Source of the DNA: Brumimicrobium sp051745635
GTDB lineage: Bacteria > Bacteroidota > Bacteroidia > Flavobacteriales_D > Crocinitomicaceae
NCBI GenBank assembly: GCA_051745635.1
Contig: JBNJEH010000002.1
Coordinates: forward strand, 62,001-126,000
Direction: 5' to 3'
DNA: 64,000 bases
Shown here: positions 42,972 to 52,942 of the stretch, piece by piece
How the letters are laid out: each line of letters begins with the position of its first letter
Numbering within the stretch: the first letter of the stretch is position 1
The notes under the pieces: model-generated
The model's input: the letters and a program-made list of their open reading frames with translations, nothing else
The model's database searches: none
What the model was told of the DNA's origin: nothing
Program-made: the position numbers and the translations under genes

Positions 42972-43050
42972 GGTTTCCAATCAACAATTTAATAAGATTA
43001 AATCATTGATTCTTATCAGAAGACTGAAAAATAACTAACTTTTCGACCAA

Positions 43051-44067
43051 TTACATTTTTTCATCGTCCTGTAGCTCTTTTTCGATGTCACGATTGTTTC
43101 CAATGGTCATGCCGAGCTGAAGTTCATGCACATAATTTGTTGCCTGCTGAACTGCTCCCATTGGAGAATCATAAGCGTAGCCAATACTAAATCGCTGACC
43201 AACATTCATTCCCGCAGCAAAATTGAGCGCATCATTAAAACGATAAGCGATGTTTGCCCAAAAACGGCGTTGATAAATTACGCGGGAACCGAGGTTAAAT
43301 GATACGGGAGCGTTTCCCACAACCTGCGCCATAAAATGCGGTTCAATGGCTAAATCTGTCGTTGGAACCGGGAAGTTGTACATTCCATAAGCAAACCAGT
43401 GACGGCCCAGTTGGGATTGGGTGACCACCTCATCTATGACTAAATCATTCTGAAGCAGTTGAGTACTAGAAACACCAAACTGGAAGCGCTCACCGTACAA
43501 TGCTAAACCAGCATTAATATCAAACAGGTTTTGATTGGAGTTATTGGCCAGAAAGTCATTATATTCTGCATCGTCCTGATCCAGCAATACGACTCTGTCA
43601 CTTCGAATACCAAGACTCGACCAACCTGCGCTCATGCCCAAACTCAACATGGTTTTCTTAGAAAATCGCAAATGATAGGCATAACTCCCCATGACGCTCG
43701 TTTTCTGAAAAGGTCCAATCTGATCATTCATCATGCGTCCTCCGACAACATGTTTCGTGACACCAATGCTATTCTCTGGACTCTTGAAAATATTTTCGCG
43801 ATCCGTATTGAATTCATCCAGCACTTTCTCTCGATCGTTGAAACTGATTTCGGAATGACCCGTAACATAAAAACTTTGAGGAGAGCCTTCCAGTCCGAGC
43901 CATTGGCGTCGGTATCCAACATCTACATTAATTGTCTTTGTCAGCCCGCCGGCGGCAGGATTAAAAAAATAGGGATTATTGTAATATTGAGAAAAGTGCG
44001 CCTCCTGCTGCGCCCAACACCCTATGCTCAACAATAAAACAGTGCATATAGTCAGTAAAATCTTCAT
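43051..44067 (-). CDS. PorP/SprF family type IX secretion-associated outer membrane protein
   Basis: 338-residue beta-barrel protein with a signal peptide (cleavage after CWAQ) and the family start AHFSQYYNNPYFFNPAAGG. The sequence then runs as alternating short strands (GMSAGWSSLGIRSDRVVLL). In this phylum such proteins are encoded next to large type B type IX substrates and help deliver or anchor them at the surface, as SprF does for SprB. The partner here is the 1329-residue gene immediately upstream, 10 bases away. Confidence 0.95.
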   Translation of the reverse strand: MKILLTICTVLLLSIGCWAQQEAHFSQYYNNPYFFNPAAGGLTKTINVDVGYRRQWLGLEGSPQSFYVTGHSEISFNDREKVLDEFNTDRENIFKSPENSIGVTKHVVGGRMMNDQIGPFQKTSVMGSYAYHLRFSKKTMLSLGMSAGWSSLGIRSDRVVLLDQDDAEYNDFLANNSNQNLFDINAGLALYGERFQFGVSSTQLLQNDLVIDEVVTQSQLGRHWFAYGMYNFPVPTTDLAIEPHFMAQVVGNAPVSFNLGSRVIYQRRFWANIAYRFNDALNFAAGMNVGQRFSIGYAYDSPMGAVQQATNYVHELQLGMTIGNNRDIEKELQDDEKM

Positions 44068-44077
44068 AAGTCTTGGT

Positions 44078-47000
44078 TTATCGGATAATACTAATTGAAC
44101 CCTTCAATTCGTTTCCTTCTCCGTCATTCAATAAAATTCTGTAAAAATAAGTACCTACCGGCAATTGTTCTCCTTCATTCATCAGTGTACCGTTCCAGGG
44201 TTTTTCGTAGCCTTCCGACTCAAACACCAGGTCTCCCCATCGATTGACGATCTTCACCTGGGCTTCAGGGTACAAGACATTCAAGTTTTCCACCACGAAT
44301 AAATCGTTGCGTCCGTCGTCATTCGGCGTTATTACCGTAGGTATCACCGGATCATATTCTCCGCACTGCTCTGCTGTCAAAGCAATTGTATCTAAGGTAT
44401 TTGGGCAAAACGGGTGACTTTGACCGAAAACTATGACATTTTCGCCGCCGTCCAGGTTACTCACCGTAGTTGATGACGTAGTGCTGTTGGCAAAATCGGC
44501 ACCGCCTTCAATGACATACCAAATACTGTTAATCGCTCCATAGGTCTCCGTACCCGACAAGTTCACTCCTTCGTTGATTACACATACTGTCGTATCTTCA
44601 TTGAATATTTCCGCCTCCTGCATATAAAATACACTCATCGTATCTGAAGATGGCGGACATGTTCCGTTCGTAATCGTCCACGTCAAATCATTCCATCCAC
44701 CCTGAAAATCATAAGCTAAAGTATTTGCCGATGTACTGTCCAGAAAGCTTGCCTCGCCATTCACATCAGCCCAAATACCCATTCCTGAAGAAGGCTGGTT
44801 CGCGGCAATATTGATTGATGTATCCTGACACAAATACAGGGAATCCTGCAGGCTCGCAGGAAGTGGTTGTTCATAGACGGTGACGACCAACGAATCGGAC
44901 AGACTTCCGCAATTGGTCGTAGAAACTGTCCACACGAACGTATTATCTCCATACGTCAAGTTATTCGCACCTGTATTGTTGGCGAATTCATTACTAATCG
45001 TCGCTCCTCCTGTTGAGACATTCCACTCGCCCGTACCACTTGCGGGATCGTCGGCATTCAAGCTCAGACTGGTCGTGTCACACAAACCTGTAGTTGTCGT
45101 GTTGATAGTCGGAGTATCTGGATACTCCAGCACTTCAACGTCAAAGGTACAAGTTGCCGTATTTCCAGATGAATCCGTCACCTCATACGTTTGTGCTGTA
45201 ATTCCAATCGGGAACTCATCTCCCGTCGAATAACCTGAGGCATCGATTTGGTTCAATTGATAACCATTACAATTTTCGGTAACTTCGGGCAAATTATAAG
45301 CTACAATTGGTTCACATGTGACGGTGTCATCAGGACACGTAATGGTTGGGTCTATCGATTCTGTTATTGTCAAATTAAAAGCGCATGAATCTGTATTTCC
45401 AGCGGCATCTGTAGCAACAAATATAACCTCGTGCGTTCCAGTACCTATCTCTGTCCCTACAACGGGAATCTGCGTTACGACGGGTGTACCACAATTATCA
45501 GATGCTGTCGCCAAAGAGGTGAAATCCGTGATTGCATAATTACAATTCGTTCCGTTACTAAAAAGTTGATCCGACGGGCAAGCAATATCAGGAGCGATCG
45601 TGTCATCAGGCACAACATCTACAAAGCAACTTGCGCTATTTCCGTTTTCATCGATTAGCGTAACTTCAATTGATTCTGCTCCGTTGAGGTTCGTTCCAGG
45701 GGCAATATCCTGCGTCAATGTCATGTCGCCAAATGCGGAACAATTATCGGTTCCACTAACGATTCCAGTGACATCAGGAGCATTATACCCACAGGATGCA
45801 TTCACTGAAACCACCGTATCAGCTGAACAGTCAGGTACGGGATTTACGACATCATCTAAGGTCACTTCCAGATCACAAGTTGCAGAATTGCCCGACAAAT
45901 CAGTAACGGTCAAAGTAACAGTTGTCGCACCACTTATGAGCGTTCCTGGTGATGGATTCTGTGTAATGTTGAGGTCAGCTGATGCATCGCAATTATCATC
46001 GGCACTCAATAACGATCGATAATCACCGATGTTTCCTTCACAGTTGGTACCGGCATTTTCAACCTGGTCAGGCGCACAAGAATTGATAACAGGCGGAACA
46101 TCGTCGATTACATCGAGTGAAAACGAGCAATTCGAAATATTGCCGGATTCATCCTCAACCGTCATTTCAATCGTGTGAGACCCCACGGGTAATGTTGAAT
46201 TCACGGCGACATCTTGTGACACGAGCAAATCACCTGCAGCACTGCAATTGTCATCTAATGTTAGTGCTGAACTGTAATCGGGAACTGTAAAATCACAAGA
46301 GGCGCCGGCGCTTTCGGTCTGCGTTCCAGGACAAGTAATTTGAGATGCAGTTGTATCGGAAAGTGTCACATCAAATGTACACGAATTGGTATTTCCAGCT
46401 TCATCTTCGGCAGTCATGGTAATGGTTTGAACGGTGCCTTCCCCACTAATGACGGTCCCGATGGATGGCGACTGAGTCACGACAATATCCGAATTAGCGC
46501 TACAATTGTCATTGAGTCCTATATTTCCTGAAAAATCAGGTAATGCCACTTCACAATTGGCATCCGTAGCAATTGTTATATCGCCGGCACAGGTAATATC
46601 GGGCGCCTCATCGTCCACTAACTCTACGTCGAAGCTACACAAAGCACTATTGCCATCGAGGTCAAAAACTTCTACTTCGACAGTTGTCGTCCCGGAAATA
46701 GTCAGCGACGGACTCGGACTTTGCTGAAAAGTCATATTGTTAACATCAGAGACACAGTTGTCGTTCCACACCACTTCATCTGTGTAATCCAGCAAAAGGG
46801 TGTCACAACTGCCGGTTGCTGTCGACTGTGTTTGCGTCGGTGGACAACTAATGACAGGCGCCGTGGTATCCACCAGTTCTACTGTAAAGTCACAAGTATT
46901 GGTGTTTCCAAGTTCGTCAGTAGCACTAATCTCAACGAGTTGATCGCTGGAGATGGTCGTGCCCTGCGCTGGATTCTGTGTAATTGTCAAATCACCAAAA

Positions 47001-48067
47001 GCCGAACAATTATCGTCGATTGTCGCCAATGACACATAATCGTCTAACGTCCCTTCACAAGCGGCATCAGCCTCAATTGTTTGCGTCGATGGGCAAGTCA
47101 TCACTGGTCCTACCGTATCTAATGCCGTCACATCAATAGCACAACTGTTAGTGTTGCCTGAGAGATCTTCAACTGTAACATTGACTGTTATTGTGGTGCC
47201 ATGACCGTTGATCGCTGTACCCGAAGCTATATCCTGAGTGACGAGCAAGTCACTATCGTCTGTGCAATTATCTGAAACGACAACCGTTGGGGGTAGTACG
47301 AGATCTGGAACTTGTGCTTCACAGACGGAAGCGGGCATATAGACATCCACATTGCCATCACAGGTTATGGAGGGATCAGTTACATCTGTTGATGATAGTT
47401 GAATGTTGTAAATTGCTACAGAAGGATCTGTTCCTACGCCGTCGGTGTTGTTCTCCCATCGAAAACCAATCTGAACGTCAGGGTTGTTATCAGCAGAAGC
47501 CGGCAATGTCGTCGAGTAAGAAGCCCATTCGCCATCAGGTGCGCAAGTGATGGGTGTTTTTACCGGATCATCAAGTTGTGTCCATGTTCCACCGTCAAAA
47601 TACCAGAGTGTGAAATTATCATTCGTTCCGTCACCATTCTCCATGTATTCGAACGTGAGATCGATACCACATTGCCCGGAGCAATCGATAACAGGAGATT
47701 GAGCGCGCGTATCTGTGAGAACATCGTAACCAAGACCACTGTCATCCGTGAGGTACGTGGCTCCCGTATCAGCGGCAGCATCACCAATATGCAGCGTTGG
47801 GTTTGTTCCACAACCAGCTCCGCAATTGCCAACGCCTTCGCCATTCTCTTCTGCGCTGACGTACCAGGTATTCGCATCTGTTCCGTTGTTTCCAGCAGGA
47901 GTTTCCGTAGACCACTGCCCGTTGGGAGAAGTGAATCCGTTTGCCGCCGTACCCGAGTTACATCCACTGCCAAATGTTTCCGTCCAGAAAGGCTGGGCAT
48001 TGGCAAAAGACGTCAATAACAAACAAAAAAGTAATCGACCTAAATACTTTGTGAGGATAAGTTTCAT
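44078..48067 (-). CDS. T9SS type B secreted surface protein with nine HYR-like repeats
   Basis: 1329 residues. A signal peptide (1-24, ending FANAQ) is followed by a jelly-roll type domain (about 25-228) rich in Gly, Asn and Cys. About nine HYR-like Ig repeats of roughly 83 residues fill about 230-985. Each has a PxITCP start, a DNCS-type motif in the middle (DDNCSAFGDLTITQ) and a GNTNSC-type end, giving about four cysteines per repeat. Further Ig-like modules lead to a C-terminal CHU_C/type B sorting domain (about 1243-1329: VITPNDDGRNDLFVVENLN, RWGDLVFES, GTYFYRI). It should cross the outer membrane by type IX secretion and remain at the surface or be released, probably for adhesion. It is paired with the PorP/SprF gene downstream. 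Confidence 0.95.
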   Translation of the reverse strand: MKLILTKYLGRLLFCLLLTSFANAQPFWTETFGSGCNSGTAANGFTSPNGQWSTETPAGNNGTDANTWYVSAEENGEGVGNCGAGCGTNPTLHIGDAAADTGATYLTDDSGLGYDVLTDTRAQSPVIDCSGQCGIDLTFEYMENGDGTNDNFTLWYFDGGTWTQLDDPVKTPITCAPDGEWASYSTTLPASADNNPDVQIGFRWENNTDGVGTDPSVAIYNIQLSSTDVTDPSITCDGNVDVYMPASVCEAQVPDLVLPPTVVVSDNCTDDSDLLVTQDIASGTAINGHGTTITVNVTVEDLSGNTNSCAIDVTALDTVGPVMTCPSTQTIEADAACEGTLDDYVSLATIDDNCSAFGDLTITQNPAQGTTISSDQLVEISATDELGNTNTCDFTVELVDTTAPVISCPPTQTQSTATGSCDTLLLDYTDEVVWNDNCVSDVNNMTFQQSPSPSLTISGTTTVEVEVFDLDGNSALCSFDVELVDDEAPDITCAGDITIATDANCEVALPDFSGNIGLNDNCSANSDIVVTQSPSIGTVISGEGTVQTITMTAEDEAGNTNSCTFDVTLSDTTASQITCPGTQTESAGASCDFTVPDYSSALTLDDNCSAAGDLLVSQDVAVNSTLPVGSHTIEMTVEDESGNISNCSFSLDVIDDVPPVINSCAPDQVENAGTNCEGNIGDYRSLLSADDNCDASADLNITQNPSPGTLISGATTVTLTVTDLSGNSATCDLEVTLDDVVNPVPDCSADTVVSVNASCGYNAPDVTGIVSGTDNCSAFGDMTLTQDIAPGTNLNGAESIEVTLIDENGNSASCFVDVVPDDTIAPDIACPSDQLFSNGTNCNYAITDFTSLATASDNCGTPVVTQIPVVGTEIGTGTHEVIFVATDAAGNTDSCAFNLTITESIDPTITCPDDTVTCEPIVAYNLPEVTENCNGYQLNQIDASGYSTGDEFPIGITAQTYEVTDSSGNTATCTFDVEVLEYPDTPTINTTTTGLCDTTSLSLNADDPASGTGEWNVSTGGATISNEFANNTGANNLTYGDNTFVWTVSTTNCGSLSDSLVVTVYEQPLPASLQDSLYLCQDTSINIAANQPSSGMGIWADVNGEASFLDSTSANTLAYDFQGGWNDLTWTITNGTCPPSSDTMSVFYMQEAEIFNEDTTVCVINEGVNLSGTETYGAINSIWYVIEGGADFANSTTSSTTVSNLDGGENVIVFGQSHPFCPNTLDTIALTAEQCGEYDPVIPTVITPNDDGRNDLFVVENLNVLYPEAQVKIVNRWGDLVFESEGYEKPWNGTLMNEGEQLPVGTYFYRILLNDGEGNELKGSISIIR

Positions 48068-48284
48068 CGCGTAATAGTTATAATCTTCAAATATTTAGCG
48101 AATATAGAGAAATAAGGTTGAATTAAAAAGAATTCGATCACCAAGATAACGATGTTTTAAAAAACAAGCAATCCATCAGAATTTATGGCGCTAAAATGTA
48201 ATTGTTCACACCCCGTAACGACAAGGTTTTGCAATCCGTCCAAAACACTGCAATCAAACCAGGAATTCCAATCGTGAAAATACC
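48068..48284. other. Non-coding upstream region of the HYR protein gene
   Basis: No coding sequence on either strand. On the minus strand, AATATTTG close to the HYR gene start matches the -7 consensus in seven of eight positions, but no TTG element stands at the right distance. With the adjoining repeat patch this is the longest gene-free stretch in the window, about 326 bases. Confidence 0.5.
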
Positions 48285-48388
48285 CTCTATACTCAATACT
48301 GTATGCTCACTACTCTTATTGTATGCTCATTACTCTTGCTCAAAACTCTTGCTGTATGCTCTTGCTCGATACTGTATGCTCAATACTG
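48285..48388. repeat. Degenerate short-period repeat patch
   Basis: On the minus strand the region is a chain of variants of AGTATTGAGC and ATACAG: the words AGTATTGAG, AGTTTTGAG, AGTAATGAG and AGTAGTGAG recur. TGTATGCTC (plus strand) appears four times, at 48300, 48320, 48353 and 48373. The spacing is irregular, between about 10 and 33 bases. It ends just before the stop of the LOG-family gene. It codes for nothing convincing and lacks the constant repeat and unique spacer structure of a CRISPR array. Confidence 0.8.
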
Positions 48389-48393
48389 ATTTG

Positions 48394-49065
48394 CTAAAAG
48401 TTCGGAGTCAGCGCGTGCGTTTTAAAGAATTCATCGATGTAGTCAATCGCGTCTTGCTCTGTATCTACGAGGGCAAAAAGGTCGAGATCATCCTCGGAGA
48501 TATTGCCTTCCGCCAGCATCGTCGATTTAATCCAGTCAAAAAGTCCCTGCCAATAGGATTTTCCAATCAAAACCACGGGCTTTCTGTTGATTTTCTTTGT
48601 TTGTATCAGTGTAAGCGCCTCACACAACTCGTCCATTGTTCCAAATCCGCCCGGCAATACTACAAACCCTTGCGAATACTTAACAAAGACCACTTTGCGC
48701 ACGAAGAAGTAATCAAATTTTAAGTTGGATTCCGGATCGATGTACTGATTTCCGCTTTGCTCAAAGGGCAAGTCAATGTTCAAGCCTACCGACTTACCAC
48801 CACCTTCCTGAGCACCTTTGTTGCCGGCCTCCATAATTCCGGGTCCTCCGCCGGTAATCACTCCGTATCCGCGTTCGCCCAGCATTTTTGAAATATTGAC
48901 AGCCATCTGGTAATATTTGCTCTGCGGCTGTGTTCTCGCCGAACCAAACACGGAAATACACGGGCCTATTTTCGCCATGCTTTCATATCCGTTTACGAAT
49001 TCAGCCATGATCTTAAAGATCGCCCAGCTATCATTGGTTTTAATCTCGTACCAATCTTTTTTCAT
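48394..49065 (-). CDS. LOG family protein (TIGR00730-type Rossmann fold nucleotide hydrolase)
   Basis: 223-residue protein with GVITGGGPGIMEAGNKGA and the hallmark PGGxGTxxE, here LPGGFGTMDELCEALTL. Relatives are nucleotide-5'-monophosphate phosphoribohydrolases, including the cytokinin-activating enzyme LOG and stress-linked PpnN-like enzymes that split purine monophosphates into base and ribose phosphate. Which nucleotide is used here is unknown. It lies 3 bases after uvrA and ends at the repeat patch. Confidence 0.92.
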   Translation of the reverse strand: MKKDWYEIKTNDSWAIFKIMAEFVNGYESMAKIGPCISVFGSARTQPQSKYYQMAVNISKMLGERGYGVITGGGPGIMEAGNKGAQEGGGKSVGLNIDLPFEQSGNQYIDPESNLKFDYFFVRKVVFVKYSQGFVVLPGGFGTMDELCEALTLIQTKKINRKPVVLIGKSYWQGLFDWIKSTMLAEGNISEDDLDLFALVDTEQDAIDYIDEFFKTHALTPNF

Positions 49066-49068
49066 TTG

Positions 49069-51870
49069 TTATCGTTTTAATTCTTCAGCTAAATATTTTG
49101 CTGTATGTGATGTTTTTTTCTTTTTTACGATTTCCTCCGGCTTACCTTCGGCAACTATACTACCTCCTTTACTGCCACCTTCCGGCCCGATATCAATGAT
49201 ATAATCGGCAAATTTAACAATATCTAAATTGTGTTCTATTACCAGAACAGTATTCCCTTCTTCTACCAGCTTGTTGAGTACATCCAGCAACATGCGTATA
49301 TCTTCAAAATGCAGCCCCGTGGAAGGCTCATCCAATATATAAATTGTTTTCCCTGTACTGCGTTTGGCGAGCTCTGCGGCCAATTTTATACGTTGCGCCT
49401 CTCCCCCGGACAGCGTAGTTGAAGGTTGTCCCAGCTTGACATACCCGAGCCCCACCGACTTTAATGTGGAGACAATCCGGTGAATTTTGGGAATGGGCTC
49501 AAAAAACACTTCGGCGTCGTCAATAGTCATATCCAACACGTCAAATATGGATTGCCCCTTGTACCGAACCTCCAGTGTTTCGCGGTTGTATCGTTTTCCT
49601 TTGCACGTTTCGCACTCCACGTACACGTCGGGCAAAAAATTCATCTCAATTTGTTTGAGACCTCCTCCTTTACAGGTTTCGCAGCGCCCTCCTTTTACAT
49701 TAAAAGAGAAACGACCGGGTTTATATCCGCGAATTTGCGCTTCAGGCAATCTGGCAAACAAACTGCGAATTTCATCGAAAACCTTTGTATATGTTGCGGG
49801 ATTTGACCGCGGTGTCCTGCCAATCGGACTCTGATTGATTTCAATCACTTTATCCAGCGCCTCCAGACCTTCTATTTTCTTATAGGGAAGTGGTTTCTTT
49901 ACTCCTTTGTAAAAGTGCGCATTCAGAATGGGATACAAGGTCTGGTTAATTAATGTCGATTTCCCACTTCCCGAAACGCCGGTCACACATGTAAACGTAC
50001 CCAATGGAATGGTCATTTTGACATTTTTCAGGTTGTGCCCCGAGGCTCCTTTGAGTACGAGTTTATTTTTATTGCCCTTTCGGCGTTTTTCCGGCATTGG
50101 AATGGCCCGTTCATTATTGAGGTATTGAGCAGTTAAAGAACCTGACTTCAAGGTGTTTTTGTAGTCTGTAGCACTGAGAATAGCTCCACCATGCACTCCC
50201 GCACCGGGCCCGATATCTACAATAAAATCAGCCGACTCAATCATTTCCCTGTCGTGTTCCACAACGATAACGGAGTTTCCCGCATCGCGCAACTGTTTCA
50301 ACGAGTCGATCAAACGCGTATTATCCCGTTGGTGAAGGCCAATGCTCGGTTCGTCGAGAACGTACAAAACATTCATCAATTCTGAACCAATTTGTGTTGC
50401 CAGTCGAATGCGCTGCCCCTCCCCGCCGGAAAGTGTTCTTGCAGAGCGATTTAATGTTAAATAATCGAGTCCTACGGCGAGAATAAAAGAAAGCCGGTCA
50501 TTGATTTCCTTGAGGATTTCCTTTCCGATTTTCATTTCATTTTTCGATAGTTTTCCGGGCAATTGTTTAAAAAAAGCTGCCAATTCCACAATATCCAGCT
50601 GCACGAGCTCGCCGATATGCCTTTCTTCGATTTTAAAATAGTGTGCCGCTTTATTCAAGCGAGAGCCCTCACATTTTGGACACGTTTTTTTGTTCATAAA
50701 CGACTGTGCCCATCGCGTTACTTTTCTTGAATGTTTTTCCTCAAAATGACGCGTCATAAAATCAACCACTCCCTCAAAAGCAGGCATGTTGTTCCCCGAA
50801 CGATCCCTGCTCGCTTCACGTCCATAAAGAATCGTCGTCATCACTTCCTCAGGGATTTCCGCCAGCGGTGTATTCAGCGTGTATCCTTCAGCTTCCAACA
50901 CATCTCCCAGCTTATCAAATATCCAGGTACGTTTGAATTTGCCTAATGGTGCCAACCCTCCCTTTTTAATGGATAACTTCGGATCGGGAATTATTTTTTT
51001 CATATCGATAACGGAAACCTCTCCTAGTCCGCTGCAATTGGAACAAGCTCCGTAAGGTGAATTAAATGAAAACAAATTCGGTTCGGGTTCGGGATAACTG
51101 ATTCCAGAGGTCGGGCACATCAGGGATCGGCTGTAGAATCGAACTTCCTCCGTCTCATATTTGTTCAGCATCATCGATTTATCACCGTGTTTCATGGTCG
51201 CCTCCACGGCACTTTTTAACCTTTGGCGGTCCGATTTATCGACTTTTACGCGATCCACGACCATTTCGATATCGTGAATTTTGTAGCGATCGAGTTTCAT
51301 ACCGCTCTTAATGTCGCGTATTTCACCATCCACGCGCACTTTCGTGAATCCCTTTTTTCGGATTTTCTCAAAAAGTTCGCGATAATGACCCTTCCGTCCT
51401 TTAATTAAGGGCGCCAGGAAGACAACTTTTTCGCCGTTAAATTCTTTTAGAATGAGGTCGACAATCTGGTCATCGGAATATTTAACCATTTTTTCACCCG
51501 AAACGTACGAATAAGCCGTTCCCAGTCGTGCAAACAACAACCGCATAAAATCGTACACTTCGGTGATCGTCCCCACCGTGGAGCGCGGATTTTTAGAAAC
51601 TGTTTTTTGTTCGATCGAAATCACGGGTGAAAGCCCTTCAATTTTATCGACTTTAGGCCGGTCCATTCCCGAAAGAAATTGTCTTGCGTAAGAAGAAAAA
51701 GTTTCAATATATCGACGCTGTCCTTCTGCAAAAATAGTGTCGAAAGCGAGAGAGGATTTCCCACTACCACTCAATCCTGTAAATACGACCAGCCGATTTC
51801 TCGGAATTTGAATATCAATATTCTTCAGATTGTGCTCCTCAGCTCCGTATATTTCAATGTTTTCACTCAT
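49069..51870 (-). CDS. uvrA: Excinuclease ABC subunit A
   Basis: Damage-sensing ATPase of nucleotide excision repair. The 933-residue protein has two ABC modules: P-loops GLSGSGKSSLAF and GVSGSGKSTLIN, signature motifs LSGGEGQRIRLA and LSGGEAQRIKLA. Zinc-finger pairs are CSNCSGLG, CPKCEGSRL and CETCKGGG with CETCKGKRY. It starts inside the end of the transglycosylase gene (4-base overlap). Confidence 0.97.
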   Translation of the reverse strand: MSENIEIYGAEEHNLKNIDIQIPRNRLVVFTGLSGSGKSSLAFDTIFAEGQRRYIETFSSYARQFLSGMDRPKVDKIEGLSPVISIEQKTVSKNPRSTVGTITEVYDFMRLLFARLGTAYSYVSGEKMVKYSDDQIVDLILKEFNGEKVVFLAPLIKGRKGHYRELFEKIRKKGFTKVRVDGEIRDIKSGMKLDRYKIHDIEMVVDRVKVDKSDRQRLKSAVEATMKHGDKSMMLNKYETEEVRFYSRSLMCPTSGISYPEPEPNLFSFNSPYGACSNCSGLGEVSVIDMKKIIPDPKLSIKKGGLAPLGKFKRTWIFDKLGDVLEAEGYTLNTPLAEIPEEVMTTILYGREASRDRSGNNMPAFEGVVDFMTRHFEEKHSRKVTRWAQSFMNKKTCPKCEGSRLNKAAHYFKIEERHIGELVQLDIVELAAFFKQLPGKLSKNEMKIGKEILKEINDRLSFILAVGLDYLTLNRSARTLSGGEGQRIRLATQIGSELMNVLYVLDEPSIGLHQRDNTRLIDSLKQLRDAGNSVIVVEHDREMIESADFIVDIGPGAGVHGGAILSATDYKNTLKSGSLTAQYLNNERAIPMPEKRRKGNKNKLVLKGASGHNLKNVKMTIPLGTFTCVTGVSGSGKSTLINQTLYPILNAHFYKGVKKPLPYKKIEGLEALDKVIEINQSPIGRTPRSNPATYTKVFDEIRSLFARLPEAQIRGYKPGRFSFNVKGGRCETCKGGGLKQIEMNFLPDVYVECETCKGKRYNRETLEVRYKGQSIFDVLDMTIDDAEVFFEPIPKIHRIVSTLKSVGLGYVKLGQPSTTLSGGEAQRIKLAAELAKRSTGKTIYILDEPSTGLHFEDIRMLLDVLNKLVEEGNTVLVIEHNLDIVKFADYIIDIGPEGGSKGGSIVAEGKPEEIVKKKKTSHTAKYLAEELKR

Positions 51871-52808
51871 AAATTATTCTTGATCGTGTCTTTCATAACC
51901 GCTGAAGTTATAGCGTTGTTCGATTCCTCGGGCAAAATTAACTTCAACGTATCTCCATCCCTTACTTTCAAGTAAGATTGTCGAATCCACGGATTGAGTT
52001 GACGCGTGGTTTTGTAGAGGACACCGTTTTTCTTCGACCATTCAACCAGGTCATCTATATCATCGATAACTTCAACTTCACGAACTTTACGTGCCGGGTA
52101 CATTTGTTCCCGACTCAGGTTAAAACCATACTGTTCGGGATTTTTCATAATCAATTTAACGGCCAATATGCGAAAAACGTAGCGATGCGTTTCAGCGTTT
52201 AAATGTAAATCGGCATAATTCTTCACCGCTTGATGTTCCAGGGCGTTTTTAATTCCTCTCACCCCCCGATTGTAAGCGGCAGCTGCCAGCAACCAAGAAT
52301 CCAGCTCCTCGTAGGCATTGCGCAAATACTGACACGCTACACGGGTGCTTTTTTTTACGTGAAGCCGCTCGTCGATCTCACCATTGACAATCAACCCATA
52401 TTGACGGGCTGTTTCCGGCATCAGCTGCCAAAATCCGCGCGCTCCGGCAGGACTTCTCACCTGCATCAATCCGCTCTCAACAATGCTGATATAGATTAAA
52501 TCTTCCGGAACATCGTGTGCTTTAAAAACTTCTCTCATCTCCGGAAACCAACGATTTGCTCGCTTCATAAATAAGATCGTATTGGAATGCCAGAAGTTAT
52601 TTATGATTAATTCCCGGTCAAATCGTTCGATCAAATCCCGCTTGTCAAGCGTCAGCTTTTCGCCTGCAAATTGAATGCTTTCGGGAACGTCAGGAATTTC
52701 AAAATGACGCAACTCAGGTTTCTTCACGGTTTTCGACAACTGTGGCTGTTCTCGCTGCTCACATGCAGTCAAAATTGCACAACACAATAGCTGTATCATC
52801 AACTTCAT
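51867..52808 (-). CDS. Membrane-bound lytic transglycosylase (MltD-like), lipoprotein
   Basis: Cleaves the glycan strands of peptidoglycan to 1,6-anhydro ends. The signal MKLMIQLLCCAILTAC has lipobox LTAC. The SLT domain has the catalytic Glu in SIVESGLMQVRSPAGARG followed by FWQLMPETARQYGL and AAAAYNRGVRG. The C-terminus (RQSYLKVRDGDTLKLILP) resembles a reduced LysM-like unit. The 313-residue length is shorter than E. coli MltD. It is the first gene of the unit with uvrA and the LOG gene. Confidence 0.93.
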   Translation of the reverse strand: MKLMIQLLCCAILTACEQREQPQLSKTVKKPELRHFEIPDVPESIQFAGEKLTLDKRDLIERFDRELIINNFWHSNTILFMKRANRWFPEMREVFKAHDVPEDLIYISIVESGLMQVRSPAGARGFWQLMPETARQYGLIVNGEIDERLHVKKSTRVACQYLRNAYEELDSWLLAAAAYNRGVRGIKNALEHQAVKNYADLHLNAETHRYVFRILAVKLIMKNPEQYGFNLSREQMYPARKVREVEVIDDIDDLVEWSKKNGVLYKTTRQLNPWIRQSYLKVRDGDTLKLILPEESNNAITSAVMKDTIKNNL

Positions 52809-52830
52809 TTAACGCTTTTTTTAGGGAACA

Positions 52831-52838
52831 CAAAAATA
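52831..52838 (-). promoter_or_regulatory. -7 element of the transglycosylase-uvrA promoter
   Basis: TATTTTTG on the minus strand is a perfect TAnnTTTG; 19 bases upstream stands TTC in place of TTG. The transcript would start near 52825, giving a leader of about 17 bases. This promoter would put uvrA and the LOG gene under the same control as the transglycosylase. Confidence 0.5.
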
Positions 52839-52942
52839 GTTATTTATCTCGCAGTGAGAAGTAAAATCAATTCAACCTCATGTTATGTATTTTGATGATT
52901 TTTAAAGGTCTTTATCAGACTTATACTACAAAATTTTCAGAG

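Noticed and set aside
47399..48019. 206-codon and neighbouring plus-strand frames over the HYR protein
   Set aside because: Repetitive antisense readings created by the repeat structure of the real gene.
48285..48388. CRISPR array
   Set aside because: Repeat words are short, drifting and irregularly spaced; no constant repeat of 25-40 bases, no unique spacers and no cas genes.
48202..48723. 173-codon plus-strand frame spanning the repeat patch and the LOG gene
   Set aside because: Mostly antisense to the LOG-family gene; the rest is a translation of the short-period repeat, with no domain.
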